Source of the DNA: Antennarius striatus
Lineage: Eukaryota; Chordata; Actinopteri; Lophiiformes; Antennariidae
Assembly: GCF_040054535.1 (NCBI RefSeq)
Contig: NC_090796.1
Span: 4,139,501 to 4,203,500 of the forward strand
Direction: 5' to 3'
Length of the DNA stretch: 64,000 bases
The translations under genes were made by a program, and so were the position numbers. Below, in pieces: positions 26,472 to 49,130 of the stretch; the stretch's first letter is position 1, and each line of letters starts with the position of its first letter. Below the pieces are notes generated by a model, which saw nothing but the letters and a program-made list of their open reading frames with translations, was not told the DNA's origin and searched no databases.

Positions 26472-27540
26472 GTCTTCTTCTCCTTTCGGCTTTTCCCTTC
26501 AGGGATCGCCACAGCGAATCAGTTGCCTCCATCTAACCCTGTCTTCTGCATCATCTTCTCTCACACTAACTACCTTCATGTCCTCTTTCACTACATCCAT
26601 AAACCTCCTCTTTGGTCCTCCTCTAGGTGTCCTACCTGGCAGTTCAAAACTCACCATCCTTCTACCAATATATTCACTATCTCTCCTCTGGGCATATCCA
26701 AACCATCTCAGTCTGGCCTCTCTGACTTTATCTCCAAAACCTCTAACATGTGCTGTCCCTCTGATGTACTCATTCCTGATCCTATCCATCCTGGTCACTC
26801 CCAGAGAGAACCTCAGCATCTTCATCTCTGCTACCTCCAGCTCTGTCTCCTGTCTTTTCTTCAGTGACACTGTCTCTAGGCCAAACAACATCACTGGTCT
26901 CACCACAGTTTTGTACACCTTTCCTTTCATTTTAGCTGAAACTCTTCTATCACACATCACATCTGACACTTTTCTCCACCCGTTCCATCCTGCCTGTACA
27001 CGCTTCTTCACCTCTTTTCTACACTCTCCATTGCTCTGGACTGTTGACCCTAAGTACTTAAAATCCTCCACCTCCTTGAACTCTCCTCCCTGTAACCTCA
27101 CTCTTCCACTTCGGTCCCTCTCATTCATATACATGTACTCTGTCTTACTGCGGCTAAACTTCATTCCTCTCGTTTCCAGGACAAACCTCCACCTCTCTAG
27201 CTTCTCCTCCACCTGTTCCCTGCTCTCACTACAGATCACGATGTCATCTGCAAACATCATAGTCCATGGAGATTCCTGTCTAACCTCGTCTGTCAGCCTG
27301 TCCATCACCATAGCAAACAAGAAGGGGCTCAGAGCTGATCCCTGATGCAGTCCCACATCCACCTTGAACACCTGTCACACCTACAGCACACCTCACCACT
27401 GTCTTACAGTCCTCATACATGTCCTGCACCGCTCTAACATACTATAAATATATATATCTCACAAAATTACCTGTCACACCTACAGCACACCTCACCACTG
27501 TCTTACAGTCCTCATACATGTCCTGCACCACTCTAACATA
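26472..27540 (-). mobile_element. RTE-like LINE, 5'-truncated
   Basis: A minus-strand LINE fragment. The 290-codon frame at 27371-26499 contains RT motifs GLHQGSALSPFLFA and the catalytic FADDIVICSES, then the thumb and a C-terminal region (TAHVRGFGDKVREARLRWFG, RRFMDVVKEDMKVV). The 3' end is CCTGAAGGGAAAAGCC-GAAAGGAGAAGAAG. The endonuclease and RT N-terminus are gone. A roughly 100-base segment at the truncated end is tandemly duplicated (27371-27450 and 27472-27545). The related copy at 63366-64000 shares the same 3' end. The RTE-clade call is by sequence resemblance. Confidence 0.85.

Positions 27541-27622
<82 letters not shown>
27541..27622. repeat. (TA)n microsatellite
   Basis: About 80 bases of TA adjoining the broken 5' end of the RTE fragment. 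Confidence 0.95.
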
Positions 27623-27626
<4 letters not shown>

Positions 27627-27840
27627 AAAAACTAAAAGAACACTTAAAAGAAACATTAGATCCATCAGATCTCAATATGAAGTAGGATTTCTATACAAAT
27701 AACGACAGGGCAATGTGTTAGGAACAAAAAGGATGCCAAGTCTTTAATGGAAATAAATGTTTTCAGCTGACAGAGGGCTTATTTGTGTAAACACCCTAAA
27801 ATCAGAGTGAAATGAGGATGTGGCAGGCTCGTCCATTTTT

Positions 27841-28362
27841 TCAAAAACTTAACTTCTGCATGCTCCGTTGCGGCATGCTACTAATGAGACGACGGACGGT
27901 GTCTTGTGGAATTTCTTCCCAGATCTGTATGAGGACATCCCTGAGCTGTTGTACAGTCTGAGGAACGACCTGGTGGCACCTAATGGACTTAAACATAATG
28001 TCCCACAGATGTTTTATTGGGTTTAAGTCAGGGGATTGTGAAGGCCATTCAATTGTTTCAATTCCTTCATCCTCCAGGTACTGCCTGCATACTCTTGCCA
28101 CATGAGGCCAGTCATTGTCGTGCATTAGAAGGAAACCAGGACCTCCTGCACCAGTGTAGGGTCTGACAATGGGTTCAAGGATGTCATCTCGATACCTTAT
28201 GGCAGTCAGAGCACCATTTCTTAGGCAGTAGAGGTCTGTGCGCCCCTCCATGGATATGCCTCCCCAGACCATCACTGACCCACCACCAAACCTGTCATGT
28301 TGAACGACGTTGCAGGCAGCATAATGTTCCCCTTGTCTTCTCCAGACAATAGCACCCTTACG
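27841..28362 (-). pseudogene. Tc1-like transposase, C-terminal fragment, inactive
   Basis: The minus-strand frame from 28275 to 27841 starts at MVWGGIS, a Tc1 landmark, passes LMHDNDWPH (second catalytic Asp) and reaches SPDLNPIKHLW. There the catalytic Glu of the NPIEHLW motif is Lys. Upstream to about 28362 the frame can be followed with damage (KGAIVWRRQGEHY). The N-terminal DNA-binding half and both inverted-repeat ends are not found. It belongs to a different Tc1 lineage from the element at 21.7-23.3 kb. Confidence 0.85.
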
Positions 28363-30544
28363 TCAAACCTTGGAAGTCTGAGTTTGAGTCACTGAAACAA
28401 GCCTCGGCAGATTTTATTGTTCCCATTTGAATGTTTTTAGTCCACATTCAGTAATCACAGCTCCGTCTGAATTGAAACAAGCCTAAAGATGGTATGGAGT
28501 TTATTATGACACTTAACACATGAGAAGTACGTCTTACCTCTGTGGTGAACGTGTCACATTGAAGACTGTCACAGTTTCCACTTGTTAACTCTTCTTGTGA
28601 CAGGAGAAACAAGCGCAGCCATGGATAAACCCGTCTCTACGATGTTTCACAGAGATCTACTCCTTCTTCTGCTCGTCACCCTAACCCTCCCCCTTTCCTC
28701 ACGCCTCTTATTGGTTTTTCTCCAGTTTTTTTGCGGTGCCTGCTGGTCTAAGCCTCTTCATCTAATTATCCAGTTCAGACCAAGAGGTCAGCGCAGGATG
28801 TTTAGAGGTAATTTGACTCTTTAGGCAGATCAGCAGTCGTTTAACTGCAACAGTTCCTCTTCCATATGTCTTCACTTTCTCCCACTTGGACGACTAACTC
28901 CTGTTCTCAGGGAGTTTGTGTTCCTCCTCCTTCTCCTCCTCTTTTGCCCCCACCTCCTTTCCCCCCCTAACCCCTTCACAAGTTCACGTCTGTCTCCCAC
29001 ACCCCCACTCTCCCTGTGTCCTGCCTGAAAACCCATTTACTCTGTTTTTCTCTCTTGTTGCTGAAGACCAGCTGTGCCAGGCCCTCTTTTTGTATGCAGT
29101 CACCCTGGAGATGAGGCTCCTTCTCAAAGAAGCTGGGGGTTGTGTGCATGTGTTTGTTCATCCATCTGGTGTCCCATCAGCTGACTCCCATATTTATTAT
29201 GAGCTTGTACATATGCATTTGCTGATGATGTTGATATTTTACACTTATGTCCATGAGAAGTTGACTTTCTCTCCATATTTGATTGTCCTCCATGCAACTC
29301 GGTGGTGGTGTCTCAGGAGATGCAGAGGCAAAAAAGAGAATCAACTGGACTTGCTTTAGATTGGTTGAAGACGTTTCTCCCTTCATCGAAGACTGAAACT
29401 AACAAGACAATGAGTCTTGTTAGGAGTCTTTACCTTTCATAAGGGGGTCGTGAGCAGTTACAGTGAGCTACACCCAGGTGTGAATGCTTGCTGCCCCATC
29501 CATATACCAGCCAGTATCTTCTTAATGATTCCCACAACCCACCGCAGCAGAAGTCAGAGGTCATCCCAACCATCGGGCCCAAAATATCCTTACCAGAATG
29601 GAAGGAAAGGTCATGGAGCAGAAACACATCAGGAGTTCTCTAAAGCCAAGTGGCTATCTGAACTGGGCTTTTGTAAAGACAAACAAATCCAACAAGAAAA
29701 ATAACAATGAACAGGAGAAGTAGGACAAAAAAACCTGTTGTCATCCCCTACATTTCTGGTGTTTCACAAAAAATCAAGGGAATTTTCAGTAAACACAAAT
29801 TTCCCATACAAATGTAAGGGAATCTTGCGTTTACATGCAGGTAAAAGAGTTTATTTTCTTTATTTGTATGTAAATGAGGGTGGCATAATATACATTTTCT
29901 TTTTTATATTCAGGCTGAAAAGGAAGGTTTTAAGAATAAACAACACAGTTGAAATTGGTGGAAGCATTTTTAAAGTGCTCTCAATACAGATGTCTGTTTT
30001 AGGTCAAGTGTCTTTTTTTACTCTGCCTGAAAATGTTTATTTTCCAATTTGGTGTAACCGAAGCTAGGCAGTCTATCCACGCATGTGTGTTGATATGTAT
30101 GTATGTAGAGTATGCTAGGGCAACTGAATGATTCAGCTGTGGACAGTGACACCTCGAAATGCCTGCCCGTCATGAAAGATCACGCTGCATATGGTCAAAC
30201 GATACAATGAAATCTGAAATCAGTGTTGCTCAGGTCTCTGCACAGTAAATATCTTCCATTCCTGCCGTAACAGCAACAGCTGACATCCATAAAGAAACTG
30301 TTTCAGGATCAAATTATTCAACCACAGTTCTCAGAAAGCATTGGAATGTAGCCATCAACCACTGCAACACAGCTGTGGTCCAGCTGTTCCACAGGCGATA
30401 CACAAATGAGTATCAGTAGATTTGAAATAGAATAATTTATTTGTAATATTGCTATAAAAATTGGATTTGCTGCATGCTAGCAGCACAGAGACAAAAACAT
30501 ATAAGAATATTTTTTAACACAATATAGGACAAGAAAAATATCTC
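28363..30544. other. Intergenic DNA, no gene supported
   Basis: It contains a hydrophobic ORF at 28582-28824, a C/T-rich tract (28916-28990) and a probable interspersed repeat at 29370-29660 beginning TTGAAGACGTTTCTCCCTTC. None gives a recognisable protein. A donor-like ACAGAG/GTAAGAC on the minus strand near 28535 could end a non-coding SMIM5 exon. Confidence 0.4.
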
Positions 30545-33235
30545 GACCCCTGTGGACCCACCAACAGCAGGGCAGATCGATGGGGTCGGGTGCGCTGCCA
30601 TATGGTTGGCAGTGACGACAGGGGTCACGAAAGACAAGACCCGGACTGCAAAAGCTGGCTTTGGGAAAATGGAATGTCACCTCACTGGAGGCGAAGGAGC
30701 CGGAGCTTGTGCTGGAGGTGGAGCGTTACCAGTTGGATCTGGTGGGACTTACCTCCATGCATAGCCTCCGTTCTGGATCCAAACTCCTGGATAGGGGTTG
30801 GACTTTGTTTTACTCTGGAGTTGCATCAGGCGTGAGGCGCAGGGCGGGTGTGAGGATACTCACAAGCCCCTGGCTGAGCACCGCTGTGTTGGAATTTACC
30901 CCGGTGGATGAGAGGGTCACTTCTCTATGCCTTAAGGCTGTTGGAGAGAAAACTCTGTTATTTGTGCGTATGCACCAAATATCAGTTCAGAGTATTCGGC
31001 CTTCCTGGGGTCCTTGACGGGATCCCTGAAGGGGACTCCATTGTTCTCCTGGGGGACTTAAATGCACACGTCGGCAATGATGGAGACACCTGGAGGGGCG
31101 TGATTGGGAGGAATGGCCTCCCTGATCTAAACCCGAGCGGTGTTATGTTGTTGGACTTCTGTGCTAGTCACAGATTGTTCATAACTAACACCATGATCGA
31201 ACACAAGGATGCTCATAAGTGTACCTGGTACCAGAGCACCCTGGGTCGGATGTCAATGATTGATCTTGTGATCGTATCATCTGACCTTCGACCGTGTGTT
31301 TTGGACACTCGGGTGAAGAGAGGGGCAGAGCTATCAACTGATCACCACCTGGTGTTGAGTTGGGTCTGTTGGCGGAGTAAAAAACTTGGGATAAAGCTGG
31401 TAAGCCCAAACGAGTAGTGCGGGTGAACTGGGAACGTCTGGAGGAGAACTCTGTCCGCGAGGCCTTCACACCTCAGAAGGATATTCTCATGCATCCCTGT
31501 AGAGCCTGGGGGCATCGAACCTGAATGGTCGATGTTCAAAGCTTCCATTGCTGAAGCTGCAGCTGAGAGCTGTGGTCTCAAAGTCTTGGGTGCCTCAAGG
31601 GGCGGGTGGACCCCGGTGGTCAGGGAAGCCGTCCGACTGAAGAAGGAGGCCTTCAGGGGAATGTTGTCCCTGGGGACTCCTGAAGCAGTTGCAGGGTACC
31701 GATGGGCCAGGAGGACTGCAGCCTCGGCTGTGATGGGGGCAAAACAGAGGGTATGGGAGGAGTTCGGAGAAGCCATGGAGAAGGACTATCGGATGGCAAC
31801 AAAGTTGTTCTGGAGGACCGTCCAACACCTCAGGAGGGGGAAACGGGGGACCATCCAAGCTGTATACAGCAAGAATGGGACACTGTTGACCTCGAATGAG
31901 GAGGTTGTCGGTCGGTGGAAGGAACACTTTGAGGAACTCCTGAATCCAACTACCCCAACTGACCCGTCCTCTGTTGCAGAGGCAGAGCTGGAGGATGATG
32001 TGAAATTCGAGTCAATCTCGCTGGGCGAAGGTGGTTAAACAACTTCACGGTGGCAAAGCCCTGTTTGTTGATGAGATTCGCCCGGTTATGCTGAAGGCTT
32101 TGGGTGTTGAGGGGCTGTCAACGATGACACACCTCTTTAATATTGCGTCGAAGTCTGGGACAGTGCCGAAAGAGTCACAGACAGGGGGGGAGGAGGAACA
32201 ATGTGGGTTCCGTCCTGGTCGTGGAACAATGGACCACCTTTTTAGTCTCGCAGGGATCCTACATATGTTTTGTGGACTTGGAGAAGGCGTATGATCGGGT
32301 CCCCAGGGATAAACTGTGGGAGGTACTGTGGGAGTACGGGGTGAGGGGGCCTCTCCTCAGGGCCATCCAATCCCTGTATGCCCAAAGTGAGAGCTGCGTT
32401 TGGGTTCTTGGCAGTAAGTTGGACTTGTTCCGAGTAGCTGTTGACCTTCGCCAGGGCTGCACTTTATCACCAATTCTGTTCCGGATCTTCATGGACAGGA
32501 TATCGAGGCGTAGTCATGGCGTAGTCAAATCTGAGGCCATGGTCCTCTGCAGGAAACCGGTGGACTGCCTTCTCCGAGTGGGGAATGAGGTCCTTCCACA
32601 AGTGAAGGAGTTTAAGTATCTTGGGGTCCTGTTCACGAGTGAGGGAACAATGGAGCGTGAGATTGGAAGGAGAATGGGGGCAGCAGGAGCGGTATTGCAG
32701 TCACTTTACCGCACTGTTGTCACAAAAAGGGAACTAAGCCGAGAGGCAAAGCTCTCCATCTACTGTTCAATCTTCGTTCCTACCCTCACCTATGGTCATG
32801 AGCGATGGGTCATGACCGAAAGAGCGAGATCGCGGATACAAGCGGCTGAAATGGGCTTTCTCAGGTGGATAGCTGGTGTCTCCCTTAGAGATAAGGTGAG
32901 AAAACACTGCTGTTTGCGAGGGGCTCAGAGTAGAGCCGCTGCTCCTTCGCGTGGAAAGGAGTCAGTTGAGGTGGTTTGGGCATCCGGTACGGATGCCTCC
33001 GGGGCGCCTCCCTAGGGAGGTGTTTCTAGCACGTCCAGCTGGGAGCAGACCTCGGGGCAGACCCAGGACCAGGTGGAGGGATTATATCTCAACACTGGCC
33101 TATGGAACACCTTGGGATCCCCCAGTCAGAGCTGGTGGATGTGGCCAGGGAAAGGGAAGTTTGGGGCTCCCTGTTGAAACTGCTGCCCCCGCAACCTGAT
33201 TCCGGATAAGTGGTGGAAATGGAAGGATGGATGAA
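30545..33235 (+). mobile_element. Non-LTR retrotransposon with endonuclease and RT, degenerate
   Basis: Broken frames together cover most of one LINE ORF2. The APE endonuclease segment (30661-31380) has [19 protein letters not shown] and a terminal STDHHLV. A linker follows (MFKASIAEAAAESC; VWEEFGEAMEKDYR; GRWKEHFEELLNP). The RT segment has CGFRPGRGT, FVDLEKAYDRVPRDKLWEVL, LRQGCTLSPILF and then EFKYLGVLFTSEG. The C-terminus contains SQLRWFGHPVRMPPGRLP. A deletion joins MDRISRRSHG to SEAMVL and removes the FADD box, so the RT is dead. The 3' end is an ATGGATGA tail. It resembles the fish I/Nimb-type group, but the clade is not certain. A 3' fragment of the same kind is at 47838-48284. Confidence 0.85.
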
Positions 33236-34085
33236 AAACACCTCTACACTTTTGATGTAATTTCCTGTTTTAATGGTCCTGATAACACATCATTCAAATA
33301 TTACGATTCGTTTTAGGACTTCTGAAAATGTCTTTCACTTTCAAAATGCACAAATTCTTTTTCACAAATTGTCCTGGGATGTATGATAATAATAGGTGAA
33401 TAATAAGTCCTGCCTGTAAATAATGCACCTGTTGTAATAATGTTATCATATCTGTAGGGCGTGTGCGGTGCTATTATAATATGGCTTAGGATTGTCAATT
33501 AATTAACCAGACCCACTCCAGACAAGTTTAATTTCCTCGACTATTCTGACCCACTCTCCCACCCAGTTTCACTGCAGTAATCAAGTACAGTAGTATAATT
33601 GTATTTGACCAGAAAAAGTACCACAAACATTAATCTTCATCTGCGTCATGATTTTGTCTGTCACTGCATGTTTAGCAGTAACAGATAAAATAATCCGTCT
33701 GGCAGTTTAAGTTGAAAAGAAGTACAGTATAGAGAAGCTCTGTAACGTTTAAGAGAGAGATGTTGAGCCCAGAGTGAGTTCACAGACAAACCAAAGAGGG
33801 TGAAGCAAGTGAGTCATCTAGTGGCACCAAAAGCACACAACACAGCTTGTAGTGTGTGCGATTAATTTGGGATGTCCAAATAATAGTCTGGATCAACCAG
33901 TTTTAGTTTTTCATACTGGTAGTCTGTTTCCGGGTGCTGCATGATGGGAGTATGAGTTTGGATGGCCTTTCATTTTATCAAATAAGGTCTGCTGGGTCAG
34001 AACAGAGATATGTGTTCGACTAAGTCACCTTTTCATCATGGTGAGTGCACAATTTGGATATATATGGGTAACGTTAGCCTCTCAT
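33236..34085. other. Intergenic DNA, nothing recognised
   Basis: AT-rich single-copy-looking DNA between two LINE fragments. Confidence 0.45.
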
Positions 34086-34275
34086 CATGAACAACACCAG
34101 GCATCATGAACAACACCAGGCACCCCCTACACACCACCTTCTCCCAGCAGAGAAGCACCTTCAGCGGCAGACTGCTGTCACACAGCGCCTCCACAGAGAC
34201 GTACTCAAAAAGTTATTATATTTGCGCAAAACTATCAGAACACTTCACAGGTCGAGTGCCGAATGCCGAGACACT
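34086..34275 (+). pseudogene. LINE 3' ORF scrap
   Basis: The frame reads RHPLHTTFSQQRSTFSGRLL and then SHSASTETYSKSY. This parallels HPLQGTL...STFSDRLLHPRCVKERYRRSF near the end of the L2-like LINE at 58.4-59.0 kb. Only this C-terminal piece remains. Confidence 0.55.
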
Positions 34276-34706
34276 CCATAAGCACTGTTCTAGCTCCACA
34301 CAGAGGTGGAGTGGCATCCTTCTTAGCCAATGGGATGCCAGGAAGATACGTTATAGGTAATAGCCAATGGCAGAGCAGCTATGAGAATGTTGCGTTCCTG
34401 TGGGAGATTCGACAATCAGCCGATACTGTGTTTTTACATTACATAAGTCGAAATTTTTTTTGTAAGTAGAGACATTCGTAAGTAGAGGTATCACTGTAAT
34501 ATCATAAATGTGTAAATCAATTGCCAGGAATAACTAGTGATTTATAGACACCAAGACCTCCTGAAGGTCAGTCATGTTGACTCTGGTGCAGTTTGAATAA
34601 AGTCCAAATGTAGCACAAAAACAAAATGGGAACCAACATCTCCTTGCTGTGTTACGGTGTCTAAAGGAACCATGCTCAAGAGTCAAAGTGTCACAAAATC
34701 AAGAGC
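34276..34706. other. Spacer with a pogo-like MITE scrap
   Basis: 34436-34498 carries CATAAGTCGAAATTTTTTTTG and GTAAGTAGAGGTATCACTGTA, a recurrent fish repeat end. The rest is unremarkable. Confidence 0.35.
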
Positions 34707-36230
<1,524 letters not shown>

Positions 36231-36279
36231 ATAGCAAGTCAACTTTCATGAAGAATTGAAGGAAAACAACATGATAGTT

Positions 36280-36638
36280 TTGCTTCTTACGAGCTGCCCC
36301 TGAAGGCACCACCCCGCTGATAACAGGGGGAGAGGAAGTGCCGTTATTACAACATCTCTGCCACGTTAGTCGGATCCTCCGCTGCAGCTGCAGCATCAAC
36401 GGCTCTGAGAACCGGGATGGGCCGGTGGGGGATGAGAGAGGGAGGCGGGAGCAACCGAGGGAACACAGAAGAGGAAACACGTAGAACCTCCACGCAGCAC
36501 TCCCTGGCTGTAGAGCGTCTGTGAGCTGCTCACGAAGGGAAGGAGCGGCTGTTGCCTGAAAAGGAACATCCAGTCCGGCGGAGACCCCATTGTTCACCCG
36601 GAGGGTGCTCGTTTCTATTATCGCACCTGGGGTCACCC
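36280..36638 (+). promoter_or_regulatory. CDR2L CpG-rich promoter and 5' UTR
   Basis: GC content and CpG density rise sharply here, ending at the CDR2L start codon, against AT-rich flanks. No TATA box was seen, as usual for CpG-island promoters. ORFs predicted on the minus strand here are by-products of composition. Confidence 0.55.
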
Positions 36639-45138
<8,500 letters not shown>

Positions 45139-46920
45139 TGGTGCAGCAATTGTATGAGACAAGTATGAGACGAGAAAGGTATAAAAAAAGGTGCTATAAA
45201 AGTATAGTCCGTTTACCATTTAGTCTGCAGTTAAGCACTGTCAGAGGTTCCTGTATGTGAACTAACTCTTTCCTTCTTAATACGTAAAACGGCTAAACTA
45301 CGGGAAATATAGTTTAGACTACATTCTGCAACGAGTTAGCCTAGCTTAGCATAAAACTGGGAAAAGAGAAATGGGTCTGTTGACAGTGGCAAGATGGATC
45401 TTACAGAGGTTTGTTTAGGAGTAATTATTGTCTAGGAACAGGAAACACAAGCTATTTTTACACTTTTTTTAAAAAGACGGATTAACTAAAGATGATTTTT
45501 GTTCACTTTGGTGGTGCAAATCTTTACCTTTAGATCGAAAAAGACTTTCGTCTAAGCAAAGGAACTGGCTACTGGTTGTAGCTTCCTATTTTACATACAG
45601 AGATGAGTGTGGTATTGATATTATCATCTAACTGTCAAGAAAGAAAATGAGAATATTTTGAAAAAAATCCTCAAAAGCCTCTGGAGTTCAAGTGAAAAAA
45701 GAATCTTCAAGAAATGTGCCCAGACCTTCTTCCTGCATTTTACTAAAGTTAATTCAGTTCTTGTAGATCATCTTCCATCTGGGGCAAAACTAAAATCACT
45801 CAATGAAATAAATGAAGTGTGTGATATCCATGGATATGCTATAGTTTAGATAGTTGTTGTGGCTATTGTTATTTTATTTAATCATCCCACTAAATTCTAA
45901 ACAGTTGCTGTATTGCAAAAGACAATCTCTTCAGATTGTTATTTTCACTAATTCCTGACAATGTGGACACTCTCCATACAGAATATGAACACCTGTCTAA
46001 AATGGTTTTACAACATATGTAAAACAGGCAGTTCTATCATTTCAGACAGTGACATGTGGAGGCAGCATGAACATTAAAACACACAGGCTTGGGCTTTCAT
46101 AAAGGAGATGGTTCCTTGTGGAAAAGTGATACAAGGTTGAGTAAAATGTTAGGTCCTTCTTTATCCTGGTGTTGAGACTATATTCCTTTACTACAGCTAT
46201 ACAGACACACAGTCAGTCAGTCGACAGTAGAAGGCTTCAAACCAGGGCTTTGTCTAACATCAAAGCGTTTACCAAACTTTAGAACTAACCTGTAAACACT
46301 TGCACCTTTTTTTCAAAAAATGCTACACGGATGCCTTTTTTCTGGGTAACCTCCTATGTATAAACCTTTGTTATAATGAATGTTATTGCAGCTAATTTTC
46401 TATCTTGTTCTTCTGCAAAGATGAAGACATAGTCTAAAACCTTCACATGTGGCAGTTGACACTGGAGGGACCCAACATTTGTGTGTTACCAGTGTGAATG
46501 CAGGGTGGATGTTTGGCTGCAAATCAGGGTGGAATTAAGGTTCATTTTGACCACAGCAGTAAATTTAATTTTAAAATTATGGTTTATCAAATTATTTTAG
46601 AATGACTCAAGCATGTGTGAGCATAGACAAAGCAATGGAAAACTAGAGTGTGTATTCTGAAGGGTTTCTGTACTCAGATGTCTTACCTGTTGCACTTGAA
46701 AATGTCTGAAGCCTCATTTTTTGCATATTTAGAATAGCTTGTATGAAATTGTACACCTGTATTTATTTGTGTGTGTTTCTTTTTACATTTCAGTGCCTAT
46801 ATGTCAGCGTCACTAACAAATTGTAAGAGTAAATCTATATAATTTGCGTTACAGCTTAATCTGCTCATAATGTTCCTGATCTAAAATGTATTTTACTCTG
46901 TTAATAAAGCATTCATATAA
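45139..46920 (+). other. CDR2L 3' UTR
   Basis: A continuous AT-rich tract from the stop codon to the first convincing AATAAA at 46903. The 1.8-kb length is reasonable for this gene. The stretch shows no repeat, and a short ORF at 45658 is not supported. Confidence 0.6.
46903..46908 (+). promoter_or_regulatory. Poly(A) signal AATAAA, CDR2L
   Basis: TTAATAAAGC followed by an AT-rich region with a GTGTTGATT downstream element. Confidence 0.6.
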
Positions 46921-47837
46921 CGCATCCCGTGTTGATTATTGTATTCATGAAGTTCAGCTTTGAGGGTCTTTCATTCACCTTTATGCCAGTTTCTCCATGT
47001 GTTTCCACAGACTAATAGAATGGACCGTCACTAGATTCCAGATTACAGCACTGACACTTGACAATGGCATTTTTTAGACCAATTAAGTTTAAAGTGGGTT
47101 ATTTCAAAGTAGTTGGGAAATACTAACATCAGTCAGTCAATTAAACTTTATGAATAGAATTGTTGAAAATCCCCTGTTTTTCTACGTTATCGTAGCCGGT
47201 CACCGGTCACTGGTGCTCTCCGCAGGCTGTTCTGACAGCAGGTCAGTGAGAGCGGCACTTCGGTGACGCCCCTTGACTACCGTTGTTAGGGGGCGTAGGC
47301 CGGAGTGCCTTTTGAGGGTGCCTCCTGGTGCCACATGACTGCTGGCCAGACTGCCGGCTTTTTTTCAGCGATCTTGTTTTTAACCAATACTGTACTAATA
47401 TTAATATTAATCCATATACAAGGTGCATCGGATTATAAAGCGCACTACGGGATTATGTGGAAATTATAGGCTTTTAGGTGCGCCTTATAGATTGGAAAAT
47501 ACTGTAATCTCCTTCGGTGGATTTCCTCCGACGCTCCGGACATGTATCGGTGTTTCCTATCTATGTTCCCTAACTGGATCAGTGCTGTTGTTCCGTTTAC
47601 TGTAGGACCATATATCTACAGTATGTAAAGTAATTGCTTTAATTGCCAATTTAAAAGTCCTAAAGCCACCTACCTATTTCTATTTACAAGGAACGTTATT
47701 AACCGGTTCAAGAACTATATTTTTTGTTCTAACAGGTTCAGGAACGTCAGTTTCTGTGTGGAATGTAAAATCGGAAACGTTAGAATTCTGTTTCTGTTCG
47801 GAACAAACCTATTGGCAAAAAATTCTGGTTCAAAGCC
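46921..47837. other. Intergenic DNA with a MITE copy at 47386-47508
   Basis: 47405-47508 repeats the MITE phrases of 11335-11503 (GGATTATAAAGCGCACTACGG, TAGGTGCGCCTTATAG, GGAAAATACTGTA). 47700-47800 has three GGTTC(A)GGAAC-type short repeats. No gene was seen. Confidence 0.5.
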
Positions 47838-48284
47838 CTGGTTCCTACTCTCACCTATGGTCATGACTCATGAGCTTTTGGTCATTGCCGAAAGCACAAG
47901 ATCCCAGATATACAAACGGCTGAAATGAGTTTCCCCTGTAGAGTGGATGTCGTACCCTTAGAAATAGGGTGAGGACCTCAGTCAACAAGGAGGAGCTCGG
48001 AGTAGAACCACTGCTCCTCCACCTCGAGCGGAGCCAGCTGCGGTGGCTCAGGCATCTGTTCCGGACACCTTCCTGGGGAGGTGTTCCAGACATGTCCCAC
48101 CGGGAGGAGACCTGGGAGAACACCTAGGACATGCTGGAGGGACTATGTCTCTCAGCTGGCCTGGGAACGCCTCGAGATCCCCCGGAGGAGCTGGAAGATG
48201 TGTGGAGAGAGGGAAGTATGGGCATCTCTCCTGAGACTGTATCCCCCTCGGCCCCGGATTAGCGGTTGAAGATGGATGGATGGA
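47838..48284 (+). mobile_element. LINE 3' end, same family as 30.5-33.2 kb
   Basis: It begins at CCTACTCTCACCTATGGTCATG and carries GAGCCAGCTGCGGTGGC, CCTTCCTGGGGAGGTGTTCC, GAGGGACTATGTCTCTCAGC and a GATGGATGGATGGATGA tail. Frames are broken by small indels. Confidence 0.8.
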
Positions 48285-48319
48285 TGATCCTGGAATTCTA
48301 ATTTAAGAAAATTACAATT

Positions 48320-49130
48320 TCAGCTCCAGGCTCCTGAAATCCTGTGCAGACCAGCTGTGTGGGATTGTTGGACACATGTTCAACATAAGCCTGAAGCTAG
48401 GAAAGGTTCCACAGCTGTGGAAAACGTCCTGCTTGGTTCCCGTGCCCAAGACTCCGCACCCCAAGGACCTAAACAGCTACAGGCCGGTGGCGCTAACATC
48501 CCACCTTATGAAGACCCTGGAGCGTTTGGTCCTCTGTCATCTCCGCCCCCTAGTGAGCCCATCACTGGATCCACTCCAGTTCCCTTACCAGCCTGCCATC
48601 GGGGTGGATGACACCGTCATTTTCCTTCAACATCGAGTGCTGTCTCACCTGGAGAAGCCGGGGAACAATGTGAGCATCATGTTTTTTGATTTCTCCAGTG
48701 TTTTCAATACAATACAACTGGCACTTTTGAGGGACAAACTGGAGATCACCGGGTTGGACCACCACCTCACGGACTGGATATTGGACTACTTGACCAATCG
48801 CCTGCAGTTCGTGAGGACCCGGGACTGTGTGTCAAACACGGTTGTCTGCAGCACCACAGGGAAGGGTTCTGGCTCTGTTCCTGTTCACCCTCTACACTGC
48901 AGACTTCTCCTACAACTCCCCCACATGTCACTTGCAGAAGTTCTCTGACGACTCTGCAATCTTTGGCTTCATCACTGATCACTGTACAGAGAACTGACCC
49001 AAGACTTTGTGGACTGGTGCCAGCGGAACCGCCTCCAGATCAACGCGGGTAAAACCAAGGAACTGGTGGTGGATTTCTGCAGGCGATCACTCTGCCCAAT
49101 TACCCCGGTGAAGATCCAGGGTACAGACAT
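48320..49130 (+). mobile_element. L2/CR1-like LINE, RT part (segment 1 of 3)
   Basis: The frame from 48376 gives LGKVPQLWKTSCLVPVPKT, LNSYRPVALTSHLMKTLERL, VSIMFFDFSSVFNTIQ and WILDYLTNRLQFV. After a frameshift come HLQKFSDDSAIFGF (RT catalytic SDD) and NRLQINAGKTKELVVDFCRR. At GTACAGACAT it is interrupted by the retrovirus. The frame resumes exactly at 58074 after one copy of ACAT, so the LINE was there first. Confidence 0.88.

Noticed and set aside
28530-28605. Possible 5' UTR exon of SMIM5
   Set aside because: Only a donor-like GTAAGAC supports it. It is mentioned in the SMIM5 entry but is too weak to call.
28582-28824. 80-codon hydrophobic ORF
   Set aside because: No homology recognised, no splice or promoter context, and it lies in C/T-rich intergenic DNA.
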